DNA of 19,072 bases from CAZYMF01 sp964648215 (GTDB taxonomy: Bacteria; Desulfobacterota; Binatia; HRBIN30; JACQVA1), in NCBI GenBank assembly GCA_964648215.1, contig CAZYMF010000085.1, positions 1-19,072 on the forward strand, in the 5' to 3' direction. This document shows, piece after piece, positions 1 to 7,028 of this stretch (positions within the stretch are counted from its first letter, which is position 1; every line of letters starts with the position of its first letter). The translations under genes and the position numbers were made by a program. The notes under the pieces are model-generated. The model saw nothing but the letters and a program-made list of their open reading frames with translations, did no database searches and was not told the DNA's origin.

Positions 1-258
1 ACCGGGGTGAACGTGTCGGTCGGCGTGCTCGTCGGCGGCACCGGGGTATCGGTCGACGTGACCGTCGGCGTCGCGGTGTCCGTCGGCGTCTGCGTCGGCG
101 GCACCGGGGTGAACGTGTTGGTCGCCGTCGGCGGCAGGGTGAAGGTCGCGCTGGGCGTCGCGGTTGCCGTCACCGTGGGCGTGACCGTAGGCGTGTTCGT
201 CGCCAGGGGAGTCCACGTCGCCGTCGCCGTGGGCGTCGGAGTCACCGGAGCACTCTGA
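1..258 (-). repeat. Degenerate Thr/Pro-rich coding tandem repeat (C-terminal linker of the metalloprotease)
   Basis: Imperfect repetition of ACG/CCG-type codons gives Thr-Pro-Thr-Ala strings. A related block encodes the first linker at about 840-985. Such stretches act as extended, possibly glycosylated linkers in secreted proteins. The repeats are coding and are not a CRISPR or a VNTR between genes. Confidence 0.75.
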
Positions 259-2246
259 TAGGAGGCCAGCACCTCGGCTGCCGACAGAGAGCGGCGATAG
301 ATCTTCACTTCATCGAGACCGCCGGCGAAATTGAAACCGGCGCCGTTGTACGAGCCCAGGTAGACGCCATTCGAGGTCGAGGTCAGCGACCCGGAGTGGG
401 CCTCGCTGCCCACCTCGGACCCATTGACGTAGAAGTGCACCGCCGCGCCGTCGAACGTGACTGCCACGTGGGTCCACACGCCGACCGGGATGCTCCCGTA
501 CGAGCCGATAGCGGCGTAGCTCCACAGGATGCTGTCGGCGTATGTAAGCTGGCCGCTGCTGATTGCCAGCGAGTACTGCTGCTCCTTGTGGACGAGGACA
601 CGGTAGCCGTCGGTCGCGGTCGGCATCACCCAGGCTTCGATGGTCAAGCCCGGGCCGGTCACGTTCAGGCTCGACGTATTGGCGATGACAACCTGGTCGT
701 TGGCGCCGTCGAAGGTGCCATCGCCGCCGACCCGCCCGCTCCCCCAGCCCATGCCGTTCTGCGCCGTGCCGTTGTTTCCAAAACCGCTGCCGTCGTGAAC
801 GACGGTGCCGCTGCCCTCGTCGAAGCTCCAGTAGCCCACGGGCACGGTGGGGCTCGGGGTCGGGGTTGCCGTCGGCACCGTTGGCGTGGGAGTTGGGGTC
901 GGCACCGTTGGTGTGGGAGTCGCGGTCGGCCCCGGCGGCGTCGGCGTTGCCGTCGGGGTCGGCGTCGAGCTCGGGGTCGGCGTGTCGACGGAGACCGCAG
1001 TCAGGCAGCCGGCCCCGGCGACCTCGCTGCCGATGAACCCCTTGCTGCAGTCGGAGAACTGCTCGACGATGCCACTCCAGAGATAGGAGTTCATGATGTA
1101 GGTGTTGGGTTGGCCAGTGCAGGACGTGCTGTCGTCGTGCGGTGCGTCGAAGTTGTGGCCGATCTCGTGAGCCACCAGCTTGACCATCAGATCGTTGGTG
1201 TTGCTGATGTCCTGCGACAGACCGACGCCGTATTGCTTGCTGCACAAACCAGGCAAGTAGGCGATCCCCACCACGTTGCTGTCGAGATCACGCCCGGTGA
1301 ACAGGTGCGCGAGGTCGGCGGTGTAGACGGGGGAGCTGAGGTTGTTCCTGTAGTTGCCGAACTCGACGAGAAGGTTCCCAGGGTTGGTCGTGGAAGAGAA
1401 CGGATCGGAGGCGGTCGTGTAGACCACGGTCGTGGCCACCTGCAACGTCACCCCGACGTCGGCGCGATAGATGCCGTCGACGACGTTGAGAATGGCCTGC
1501 ATGTCGGCGGCGGAATTGGCGCCGTGCGAGGAGTAGTACTCGTAGTCGGCGACCAGGGCGATGTCGGCCTGCTCCAAGGAGCCACTGGCCAGCGCGGTGA
1601 TCGGCGCGGCCAACGAACCACCCAGGGCCGCGGCGGCGGAGCCAAAAGACCTCGAGCGCAGCGGTTCGTGGTCCATGCCGCAGGTCACCGGCGGGCCCTC
1701 GTCGCTGGTATCCGACAGGCGGTAGGCGATCATACTGCCGGGGGCGGCGTTCTGGAAGAACCGCCGCGCGGGTCGGATGAAGTACAGCTCCTCGGGCGTC
1801 CAGATGACGCCGTCGAGGACACCGTTTTGCAGCGTTACCCGCACCCACGATCCGGGCTCTCCCACCAGCTCGCCGCGATAGAAGACTGTGCTCGGTGCCT
1901 CCTCGGTCTGTGTGCCGTTCCCGATCCAGAGGACGCGTGAGTTGGCCGTGAACAGGTCGTTCGGCTCCAAGCTCAGATCGAAGTGCCGGCCCAGGGTGTC
2001 GAAGGCCATGCGCAGCTTTCCGGGCAGCGCCGCGGCGTAGCCGGCCGAGAGTGGTGCTCGCGAGGTCACCACCGGCTCGAAATAGTGAACGCCGGCCGGG
2101 ATGCCCTCGCCTGACGCGGCCGACTGCGCGAGGGCCGGGGCCGCGCAGAGAGCGACCGCCAGCGTGAGGATACCCGAAAGGAGCACCCGTGTAGTCTTGC
2201 CGGAGGAGCCCGGCAGCCTACGCCAGCAAACGACATGCGGTATCAA
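1..2246 (-). CDS. Secreted M12-type (reprolysin-like) zinc metalloprotease with LamG-like domain, C-terminus cut by window edge
   Basis: Probable secreted zinc endopeptidase. The frame is open from about 2246 to base 1 with no stop, so the C-terminus lies outside the window. Using the TTG at 2246 as residue 1, a signal peptide (VLLSGILTLAVAL core, cut after ALA) is followed by a region resembling the M12B propeptide, then a catalytic domain at about 222-415. This has the zinc motif HEIGHNFDAPHDD from residue 360 (codon at 1167-1169) and a Met-turn-like YIMNS. Next come a Thr-Pro-rich linker (about 420-467), a LamG/concanavalin-like domain (about 468-659, ending KIYRRSLSAAEV) and a second Thr-Pro linker running off the edge. 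The start is uncertain: TTG 2246 gives a basic n-region, GTG 2186 gives none, and neither has a clear ribosome site. Substrate unknown. Domain calls are from motif recognition; the order is read directly. Confidence 0.85.
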   Translation of the reverse strand, partial: MIPHVVCWRRLPGSSGKTTRVLLSGILTLAVALCAAPALAQSAASGEGIPAGVHYFEPVVTSRAPLSAGYAAALPGKLRMAFDTLGRHFDLSLEPNDLFTANSRVLWIGNGTQTEEAPSTVFYRGELVGEPGSWVRVTLQNGVLDGVIWTPEELYFIRPARRFFQNAAPGSMIAYRLSDTSDEGPPVTCGMDHEPLRSRSFGSAAAALGGSLAAPITALASGSLEQADIALVADYEYYSSHGANSAADMQAILNVVDGIYRADVGVTLQVATTVVYTTASDPFSSTTNPGNLLVEFGNYRNNLSSPVYTADLAHLFTGRDLDSNVVGIAYLPGLCSKQYGVGLSQDISNTNDLMVKLVAHEIGHNFDAPHDDSTSCTGQPNTYIMNSYLWSGIVEQFSDCSKGFIGSEVAGAGCLTAVSVDTPTPSSTPTPTATPTPPGPTATPTPTVPTPTPTPTVPTATPTPSPTVPVGYWSFDEGSGTVVHDGSGFGNNGTAQNGMGWGSGRVGGDGTFDGANDQVVIANTSSLNVTGPGLTIEAWVMPTATDGYRVLVHKEQQYSLAISSGQLTYADSILWSYAAIGSYGSIPVGVWTHVAVTFDGAAVHFYVNGSEVGSEAHSGSLTSTSNGVYLGSYNGAGFNFAGGLDEVKIYRRSLSAAEVLASYQSAPVTPTPTATATWTPLATNTPTVTPTVTATATPSATFTLPPTATNTFTPVPPTQTPTDTATPTVTSTDTPVPPTSTPTDTFTP

Positions 2247-2510
2247 GTGTGCTCGTGTCGACTCAATTGGCTGATCGCCCGACTTCACCGGTTGACTCGC
2301 TTTCTGGGACTCGCAGTCGCGTTACTGATCAGCGAATTCTGTGCCACAAACTTGCCGGGTGAGTCTACGCTCCGACGCGGGATTTCGGGCCGTGCAAGCG
2401 ACGTTCTGCGGCATCACTCGGCTCCGAGACGTCAGTGAATGATCACATCGGCTGCGACACCGGCAGGCCGGCGGCGGCGCGGGCGGTGAGCGTTGGTGGG
2501 CAAGGGCGCT
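2247..2510. other. Non-coding gap between metalloprotease and HNH gene
   Basis: This stretch is visibly less GC-rich than its surroundings, especially 2260-2360, and should hold the promoter of the metalloprotease. On the minus strand a weak hexamer pair (TTGAGT, then TGATAC about 15 nt later) lies near 2240-2267 but is far from consensus. A plus-strand frame of 67 codons (2235-2438) has a hydrophobic stretch but no ribosome-binding site, so I do not call it. Confidence 0.4.
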
Positions 2511-2840
2511 TCAGTCTTTGCCCGACAGGTAGTCGGCGAGCAGGCCGCGGCTGTGCTCATCGTCGTGGCAATCGATGCAGAGGTTTTCCCAGTTGCTGCC
2601 GTCGGGCGGGTTGTTGTCGTGATTGCCGTCCTTGTGGTGAACCGTGAGCAGGTGCAGCGTGGCGGCGTCGAACTCGCGGGCACACTTGGCGCAGATCCAT
2701 CCGTGGAGCTCGAGTGAGCGGGCCCGGTAGCCCTGCGAGCGGGCGACGGCCGCGGTCTTGGCTTCACGGATGAGATCGTCCATGTTCGCGGCGGCCTTCG
2801 CGGCGGGGCGCCGCTTCGGCCGGAAGCTGCGGGTTGCCAT
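2511..2840 (-). CDS. YajD-type HNH endonuclease family protein
   Basis: A 109-residue protein of the HNH nuclease superfamily. Zinc-binding cysteine pairs are at C50/C53 (CAKC) and C88/C91 (CIDCH). The HNH core lies between them: TVHHKDGNHDNNP (H68-H69, N76-N77), then NWENL and a late histidine H96. The basic N-terminus (about residues 1-30) is likely flexible and may bind nucleic acid. Length and layout match the small single-domain YajD family, whose cellular role is poorly known. I chose the ATG at 2840 because the protein aligns with the family from here; the frame is open further upstream, but that region is the divergent intergenic space before the TPR gene. No restriction or modification partner is adjacent, so a household or repair role is as likely as defence. 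Confidence 0.85.
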   Translation of the reverse strand: MATRSFRPKRRPAAKAAANMDDLIREAKTAAVARSQGYRARSLELHGWICAKCAREFDAATLHLLTVHHKDGNHDNNPPDGSNWENLCIDCHDDEHSRGLLADYLSGKD

Positions 2841-2958
2841 GCGCGGATTATAGCGCCGCGACGCAGCGCCGAGAACTCCCGCCGGGCGGTGGCCACCTTG
2901 AGAACGGGGGCCGGTATCCACCTTGTGGCTGCCGCGAGCATTGGATACAAACCCGGGC

Positions 2959-2967
2959 AAGAGGTGG
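2959..2967 (+). promoter_or_regulatory. Ribosome-binding site that decides the TPR protein start
   Basis: A purine-rich AAGAGGTGG lies a few nucleotides upstream of the GTG at 2971. An upstream ATG at 2923 in the same frame has no comparable site and would add residues unlike a TPR. Confidence 0.45.
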
Positions 2968-2970
2968 ATC

Positions 2971-3306
2971 GTGGCCACACCTGAAGAGCTGTACGATCGA
3001 GCGGTCGACTGTGTCGCCGACGGCGATCTCGACGGCGCCATCGCCGGGTACCGGGAGGCCTTGGCACTCGACCCGCAGTTTGCCGATGCCTGGGAGGGGC
3101 TCTCGATGGCGCTGGCCGACAAGGAGATGTGGGACGAGGCCATCGACGCTGCCCGGCGAGTGGTCGACCTGACCCCCGACGATCAACTGCCCTACACCAA
3201 TCTGTCGCGCATCTACCAGCGCGCCGGCAACGTCCCTGAAGCCGAAGCCTGGGCCGCCAAGGGAAGGATGATCGACTGGAAACGGCAGCTGAAGGGGGAG
3301 TCGTAG
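2971..3306 (+). CDS. Small tetratricopeptide repeat (TPR) protein
   Basis: A 111-residue soluble protein made almost entirely of TPR helices. Three units are visible: residues about 3-36 (ELYDRAVDCVADGDLDGAIA, then YREALALDP), 37-70 (ADAWEGLSMALADKEMWDEA, then ARRVVDLTPDD) and 71-102 (PYTNLSRIYQRAGNVPEAEA). The conserved small and aromatic TPR positions and the DP/PD turns are present. There is no signal peptide or membrane segment, so it is probably cytoplasmic. TPRs mediate protein-protein contacts; no partner can be assigned from the sequence. It diverges from the HNH gene across 130 nt and converges on the acetyltransferase gene with a 28-nt gap, so it is likely a single-gene transcript. 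GTG is chosen as the start for its ribosome site. Confidence 0.85.
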   Translation: MATPEELYDRAVDCVADGDLDGAIAGYREALALDPQFADAWEGLSMALADKEMWDEAIDAARRVVDLTPDDQLPYTNLSRIYQRAGNVPEAEAWAAKGRMIDWKRQLKGES

Positions 3307-3334
3307 TCGGGTTCGGCGCCGCGGCCGCATCCGC

Positions 3335-4336
3335 TCAGAACCGATCGGAGAGCCAGTACAGCGATCTCTCCGGTGGGAACAATCGCTGGAACAGGTCCTC
3401 GTGGTCGACCTCCTCGGGGCTCAGGGCCAGCTTGGCGGCCAATCGTTCGCGCGAGAGCACGCGCCACATCCAGAAGACGTCCTCGACCGTCCGCGACGTC
3501 GCGCCGCGCCGGCGAAGCAGCTCGAGCACTCCCGGGGCGGCGGCAAGCTGGGTGAGCGTCCCCGGTCGGGACGCACCCTCGACACCGTGGAGACGGCAGA
3601 TCAGATCCGCCAGGGCCTCCTCGTGTCCGGGTAGATGGCCGTGCTCCATCACCAGATAGTAGTCGTACAGCGTCGTGGCCCGAGCGTAGGCGACGACGGC
3701 CCCGTCTGCGCCACGCAGGCGGGCGACGAGGAAGTCCTCGTCGGGGTTGCCGGCGTAGCGCAGCTGCCCCAGCCAGTACGGGCGGGAGCGAACCGTCGTC
3801 CCGGGCAAGCGGCTGCTGTAGCCGTCGTAGAGGTGCATGACCGCGTCGAGATCGCGCTCGGGCACGAACGGCTCGATCACGAAACGATCGGCAACCGCGG
3901 GGCGCGCCGGATCCAGGAAGACGAAGAGCCGCCGGTGCGAGGCCCAGCCGTGGCGACCGTAGAACGGCAATCGTACGGCGAAGAGCAGGGAAAGGTCGAA
4001 CCCGTGCTGCTCCATGGCAGCGAGGGCGTGGCGCAGCACGGCGGAGGCAACGCCGTGCTCACGATGCGTCGCCGTCGTGAACACGTTGCCGACGCCGGCG
4101 ACCCGAAGCGTGGCGCCGCCCACCCGCACCTCCTTTTCGAACACTTGGAGAGTGCTGACGATGCGGCCGTCGTCGACGGCGACGAAGCACAGGTCATCGC
4201 GAAAGCCGGGGTCGTGCTCGAAGTAGCGCGCGAAGAACTCCCGGCTGATCCACTCGCCGAGGAGGTCGAGCACGGCCGAGCGTTCACGCGTCTCGATCGT
4301 CCGCACGGCAATGGGGGTCGACTCCGTCGGGCTCAT
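3335..4336 (-). CDS. Eis-like GNAT N-acetyltransferase
   Basis: A 333-residue acetyl-CoA-dependent acetyltransferase. The N-terminal GNAT domain has the beta4/motif A signature VGNVFTTATHREHGVASAVL (about residues 82-101), with R92-E-H-G-V-A forming the pyrophosphate-binding loop. FYGRHGW at 125-131 matches the conserved FYGR/IYGR segment of the Eis family, where its tyrosine is the general acid. The protein ends in Phe; in mycobacterial Eis the terminal Phe carboxylate acts as general base, so both elements look conserved (inference). It is shorter than Eis (about 400 residues), so the C-terminal sterol-carrier-like part is reduced. The start is the ATG at 4336 (MSPTESTP). The frame is open up to 4477, but that extension is low-complexity and overlaps the divergent gene's upstream region. 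Substrate unknown; Eis homologues acetylate amines of aminoglycosides or proteins. Confidence 0.85.
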   Translation of the reverse strand: MSPTESTPIAVRTIETRERSAVLDLLGEWISREFFARYFEHDPGFRDDLCFVAVDDGRIVSTLQVFEKEVRVGGATLRVAGVGNVFTTATHREHGVASAVLRHALAAMEQHGFDLSLLFAVRLPFYGRHGWASHRRLFVFLDPARPAVADRFVIEPFVPERDLDAVMHLYDGYSSRLPGTTVRSRPYWLGQLRYAGNPDEDFLVARLRGADGAVVAYARATTLYDYYLVMEHGHLPGHEEALADLICRLHGVEGASRPGTLTQLAAAPGVLELLRRRGATSRTVEDVFWMWRVLSRERLAAKLALSPEEVDHEDLFQRLFPPERSLYWLSDRF

Positions 4337-4445
4337 GTGCTCCGGCGCAGTGTAGCAGCCGGCGCGAGGGGGGGACAGCTCGCCTGGCGCCGGCCGGGTG
4401 CGGACGCCTTGCAATTCGACGGGTGATTCTACAACGTGGCGCATC

Positions 4446-4646
4446 ATGCCCGTGAAACCCATGACCGAGGTCGTCAAGGTCGGACGGCGCGGGGAGGTCT
4501 CCCTCTCGCGCCGGGTGCGAGCGGCGTTCTCGCTGCAGGAAGGCGACGAGCTGCTGTTGTCGGTCGAGGACGATCAGCTGGTGCTGCGACGAAAGGCGCG
4601 CCGCTTTCACGAGTATCTGGCGGACAATCTCAATCCCAAGAGTTGA
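4446..4646 (+). CDS. AbrB/SpoVT-like DNA-binding domain protein (orphan)
   Basis: A 66-residue protein with a swapped-hairpin AbrB fold signature: VVKVGRRGEVSLSRRVRAAF, then EGDELLLSVEDDQLVLRRK (about residues 9-51), with a short basic or polar tail. Proteins of this type bind DNA as dimers and serve as transition-state regulators or as MazE/VapB-type antitoxins. Start is ATG 4446 or ATG 4461 (MTEVVKV); neither has a strong ribosome site, and an open frame reaches 4398. No toxin gene follows: the next gene converges from the other strand, its stop only 13 nt away. I therefore read it as an orphan regulator. The divergent acetyltransferase is the nearest possible target. Confidence 0.75.
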   Translation: MPVKPMTEVVKVGRRGEVSLSRRVRAAFSLQEGDELLLSVEDDQLVLRRKARRFHEYLADNLNPKS

Positions 4647-4659
4647 TCCCCGGGAGATC

Positions 4660-5343
4660 TCATTCCCCGCCACGCTCGCGCCGCGCACCCCAGTGGTCCC
4701 AGTAGGTGACCTCCGCCACCGGACGGCGCCGGGTCGGACCGTAGCGGCCAATGGGAAAGCCGAGCGGAATCAGCGCCACGGCCTCGGTATCGTCGGGGAT
4801 CCCCAGCTTCGCCTTGATCTCGTCCTCGTAGAGCAGGTGCAGGGTCGTCAGTGTCGCCCCCAGACCCATCCCACGCGCCGCCAGCAGGATGTTCTGTACG
4901 GCGGGAAAGATCGACGCGTAGAGCGCCGCCGGGCTGCGGCGGCCACCGGCCGCGGGTGGCGGCAGCGGGCGCGGCACCATGCACACCAGCAGCAGCACCG
5001 GGGCTTCGTCCATGTGCTCGGCGAGATGCGTGGCCGACTGCACCATGCGCATCTGTGTCCGCAGGTCGTCGGCCGAGAGTGGCGCGCCGCGCTCGGCCGC
5101 GGCGGCGGCGTTGGCGGCGGCGTACAGATCCCACGCCTTCTTGTAGCGCTCCTGGAGGAAGCGTTTGCGCTCGGGGTCGCGCACCACCAGGAAGCGCCAC
5201 ACCTGGGTGTTGCTGCCGCTCGGGGCCTTGGTGCCGGCCTCGAGAACACGCCAGAGCAGATCGTCCGGAACGGGGTCGGGCTTCAAGCGGCGCAGCGCGC
5301 GTTGCGTGTACAAGGCCTCGAACAGTCCGATCTCGTCGTTCAT
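4660..5343 (-). CDS. Nitroreductase family FMN-dependent oxidoreductase
   Basis: A 227-residue flavoprotein of the NADH oxidase/nitroreductase fold. FMN-binding segments visible are TQRALRRLKPDPVP (13-26), APSGSNTQVWRFLVV (40-54), PAVQNILLAARGMGLGATLT in the middle of the protein, and LIPLGFPIGRYGPTRRRP near the end. The enzyme would be a cytoplasmic homodimer that reduces quinones, nitro-compounds or other electrophiles with NAD(P)H; the substrate cannot be told. The start is fixed by a perfect AGGAGG six bases before ATG 5343. A second ATG at 5349 abuts the AGGAGG and is less likely. The 95-nt longer open frame upstream is not needed by the family. The gene is monocistronic and converges on the AbrB gene. 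Confidence 0.9.
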   Translation of the reverse strand: MNDEIGLFEALYTQRALRRLKPDPVPDDLLWRVLEAGTKAPSGSNTQVWRFLVVRDPERKRFLQERYKKAWDLYAAANAAAAAERGAPLSADDLRTQMRMVQSATHLAEHMDEAPVLLLVCMVPRPLPPPAAGGRRSPAALYASIFPAVQNILLAARGMGLGATLTTLHLLYEDEIKAKLGIPDDTEAVALIPLGFPIGRYGPTRRRPVAEVTYWDHWGARRERGGE

Positions 5344-5349
5344 CGTCAT

Positions 5350-5355
5350 CCTCCT
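5350..5355 (-). promoter_or_regulatory. Consensus Shine-Dalgarno of nitroreductase gene
   Basis: AGGAGG on the minus strand, six bases before ATG 5343. It selects this ATG over the one at 5349, which directly touches the site. Confidence 0.75.
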
Positions 5356-5385
5356 GTGCCTCCGCGGGCGCGTCGTCCCAGCTTG

Positions 5386-5524
5386 CGTGAGGTGGGCGAG
5401 CCGGTCAATGCGCGCCGGCTCCGTTGGTCGCGCGTGGGCCACCGATCCGACGCGCCTTCCGCTTCAGCGTCCTCGCCCACGCGGGCATGACCGCGGGCTA
5501 CGACCGCTTCCTCGAAGGGAGCTG
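5386..5524 (+). pseudogene. Possible C-terminal gene remnant (low confidence)
   Basis: After the TGA at 5386-5388 a plus-strand frame stays open to a TGA at 5522-5524. Its last part reads RRAFRFSVLAHAGMTAGYDR then FLEGS, with almost every third codon base G or C. That looks like the tail of a real protein, but there is no upstream body or start signal. I do not recognise the family. It could be a decayed gene end or a chance frame in GC-rich DNA. Confidence 0.2.
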
Positions 5525-5571
5525 AGGTGGCCGTCGACAGCTCGGATGATCACCGCCGGCGGCTCCGTAGC

Positions 5572-5586
5572 GCGGGCTTCGCCCGC
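5572..5586. repeat. Perfect hairpin, GCGGGC-TTC-GCCCGC
   Basis: A 6-bp stem with a TTC loop. It sits 80-95 bp downstream of the L,D-transpeptidase stop, so it may help end transcription from that side, but no U-tract follows on either strand. Together with the adjacent GTCGGGN repeat it resembles a dispersed intergenic element. Confidence 0.4.
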
Positions 5587-5593
5587 AACCCAT

Positions 5594-5614
5594 GTCGGGT
5601 GTCGGGAGTCGGGC
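5594..5614. repeat. Three tandem GTCGGGN heptamers
   Basis: GTCGGGT, GTCGGGA and GTCGGGC are directly adjacent. The copy number is too small to call a satellite. The three GGG runs, plus a GG nearby, could form a G-rich structure. No gene frame explains the repeat. Confidence 0.5.
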
Positions 5615-5667
5615 GTGCCCGGTGGCGCAAATCTTCGCGCCGCGCGCAGACTTGTGGAAGTAGTAGA

Positions 5668-6573
5668 TCAGGAAGGCCCACCGGCAGGGACCTGGCGGGT
5701 GACGTCGACCGGGATACCCCAGGCGTTCTCGATGACCGTTGCGGCGCGGTCGAGATCGATGTGGTCGGCCAGCCCCGCGTGGCCCGCGGCGGCCGCGAAA
5801 TCGTCCCGCAGCGCCTGGGCGCGGTTGTAGATGTCCTCGTTGACTTGCAGCAGGACGCGCCCGTCGTCGAGCTGAGCCACTTTGACCGGCTCGTAGATCA
5901 CCCACACCAGGGTGCCGTCGGGAACCTCGTGGAAGAGCCGCTCGACGTCGGCGGGACGCAGTCGAATGCAGCCGTGCGTGGCGTACTTGCCGACGCTCCA
6001 AGGGGCGTTGGTGCCGTGGATGCCATAGTCGCCCGCCGACAGCTGCAACCAATATTCGCCCAGCGGGTTGTCGGGGCCGGGGAGAATCCTGGTTCGAACC
6101 CGCTCTCCGCGCTCGCGCATTTCCGCCTGAATCGCCGGCGGCACGTGCCAGGTCGGCTTGTGTCGCCGGCTGATGATCCTGAAGCGGCCGGGCGGAGTCT
6201 CCCAGTCGGCCCGGCCCACGGCGACGGGAAAGTGGGCCATCAATTGGCGCTCCTTGAACCAGTACAGGGTTCGGTCGACCACGTCGATGACGATCCCGTC
6301 CGCCAGCTTGGCGGGGACGACACGCTGATTGGAGAGCAGCAAATCCCGACCGATCCTCAGCCGACGAGGATCGGTGATGCCGTTGATCGTGGCCGCCAGC
6401 GACACGGACATGCCGAACCGGGCGCCGATGCGACTGAGCGTGTCCCCTGCCTCCACCCGGTAGTGAGCCTCCTGCCCCACGACCTGGTGATACACCGGCA
6501 GGGTCGCAGCGGTCGCCGGCCAAGCCGCAGCGAGCAACGCTAGGGCAACGAACCAGGCTGGCAGACGAAGCAT
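5668..6573 (-). CDS. LysM-containing L,D-transpeptidase (YkuD domain)
   Basis: A 301-residue periplasmic enzyme that would form 3-3 peptidoglycan cross-links or attach proteins to peptidoglycan. A signal peptide (MLRLPAWFVALALLAAAWPA, cut near TAA) is followed by a LysM domain (about 37-80: YRVEAGDTLSRIGARFGMS) and a YkuD catalytic domain (about 92-232). The catalytic motif is complete: H186-G in YGIHGTNAP and TH200-G-C202-IRL. An unannotated tail of about 70 residues follows. The ATG at 6573 gives a proper signal peptide and has GAGGG purines upstream; the frame extends 49 codons further, but that part is not secretory. No dedicated partner gene is adjacent. Members of the ErfK/YbiS/YcfS/YnhG group have the same LysM-YkuD order. 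Confidence 0.93.
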   Translation of the reverse strand: MLRLPAWFVALALLAAAWPATAATLPVYHQVVGQEAHYRVEAGDTLSRIGARFGMSVSLAATINGITDPRRLRIGRDLLLSNQRVVPAKLADGIVIDVVDRTLYWFKERQLMAHFPVAVGRADWETPPGRFRIISRRHKPTWHVPPAIQAEMRERGERVRTRILPGPDNPLGEYWLQLSAGDYGIHGTNAPWSVGKYATHGCIRLRPADVERLFHEVPDGTLVWVIYEPVKVAQLDDGRVLLQVNEDIYNRAQALRDDFAAAAGHAGLADHIDLDRAATVIENAWGIPVDVTRQVPAGGPS

Positions 6574-6855
6574 CCCCTCGGTCCCTCGTGACGAGCTAAA
6601 CAGAATAGCAGCATCAGACAAGATCGCGAGAGCAAGAGGCTCCAACCGCCGCGCCCCCGTGATCGCTGCGACATCTCGCGGCAGCAAATCGTCACATTTT
6701 GCCGCTCCGGCGGTTCTCATGCACGATTTGGGGCACCACCGTCACATCAGATCAGCACTCTCTTCTATGGAATCAACCAATCAGCTCCAGCTCGACTGTG
6801 CCACCACCCTTGGCACGAGGCCTGCTACTGAACCAAGGCAGGAAAGGATCGGCTC
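6574..6855. other. Divergent intergenic region between L,D-transpeptidase and small ORF pair
   Basis: Must contain the promoter of the transpeptidase and, if the small ORFs are real, their own promoter. A locally AT-richer part lies at 6755-6785. No hexamer pair close to consensus stands out. Confidence 0.35.
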
Positions 6856-6978
6856 ATGATCAAGCTCACGTGGCTCCCCAACTGGCAAGCATACGTCGTG
6901 AGGCGAGACGGGCGGATCATCGGGATGGTGTGCTGCAAGATGCCGCTGCCGTTCAGGTTATCGGTGGAGTTCGCGTAA
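6856..6978 (+). CDS. Small ORF 1 (40 aa), uncharacterised
   Basis: An open frame from ATG 6856 to TAA 6976-6978 encoding MIKLTWLPNWQAYVVRRDGR, then IIGMVCCKMPLPFRLSVEFA. A purine-rich AGGAAAGG lies about ten bases upstream. The protein is short, basic-hydrophobic, has a vicinal CC pair and no obvious signal peptide. It lies 50 nt ahead of a second small ORF on the same strand. I do not recognise a family. Support is the ribosome site, the tandem arrangement and the lack of any other gene here; it could still be chance. Confidence 0.4.
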   Translation: MIKLTWLPNWQAYVVRRDGRIIGMVCCKMPLPFRLSVEFA

Positions 6979-7017
6979 CCGGCACCGGCGTCCGCGCCAC
7001 CTGGAAGGACCATCCGC

Positions 7018-7025
7018 AGGAGAGG
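7018..7025 (+). promoter_or_regulatory. Shine-Dalgarno for small ORF 2
   Basis: AGGAGAGG, three bases before ATG 7029. This is the main reason to place the start at 7029 although the frame is open from about 6699. Confidence 0.5.
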
Positions 7026-7028
7026 CTG

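Larger units (their letters stand above)
5344..5667. other. 324-nt intergenic stretch with hairpin and tandem 7-mers
   Basis: Lies between the nitroreductase start and the L,D-transpeptidase stop, both on the minus strand. It contains the nitroreductase ribosome site, a putative coding remnant, a perfect hairpin (5572-5586), three GTCGGGN units (5594-5614) and a short imperfect hairpin near 5625-5642. The part next to the transpeptidase stop probably ends that transcript, although no T-tract is seen. Confidence 0.5.

Noticed and set aside
1..258. Tandem repeats that could suggest a CRISPR or VNTR
   Set aside because: Codon-level Thr/Pro repetition inside an open frame, with no conserved repeat-spacer structure.
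310..1245. Minus-strand open frame of 311 codons in another phase
   Set aside because: Arg/Gln/His-rich shadow of the metalloprotease in a shifted frame.
396..1940. Long plus-strand open frame (514 codons)
   Set aside because: It is antisense to the metalloprotease gene. Its translation is Arg/Gly/Val-rich and lacks any motif, whereas the minus frame shows a signal peptide, zinc site and LamG-like domain.
2235..2438. 67-codon plus-strand frame with a hydrophobic stretch
   Set aside because: No ribosome-binding site, no recognisable family, and it lies in the presumed promoter region of the metalloprotease.
2511..2840. HNH nuclease as part of a defence or restriction system
   Set aside because: No methyltransferase, helicase or phage gene adjoins it; the YajD-like layout is common outside defence loci.
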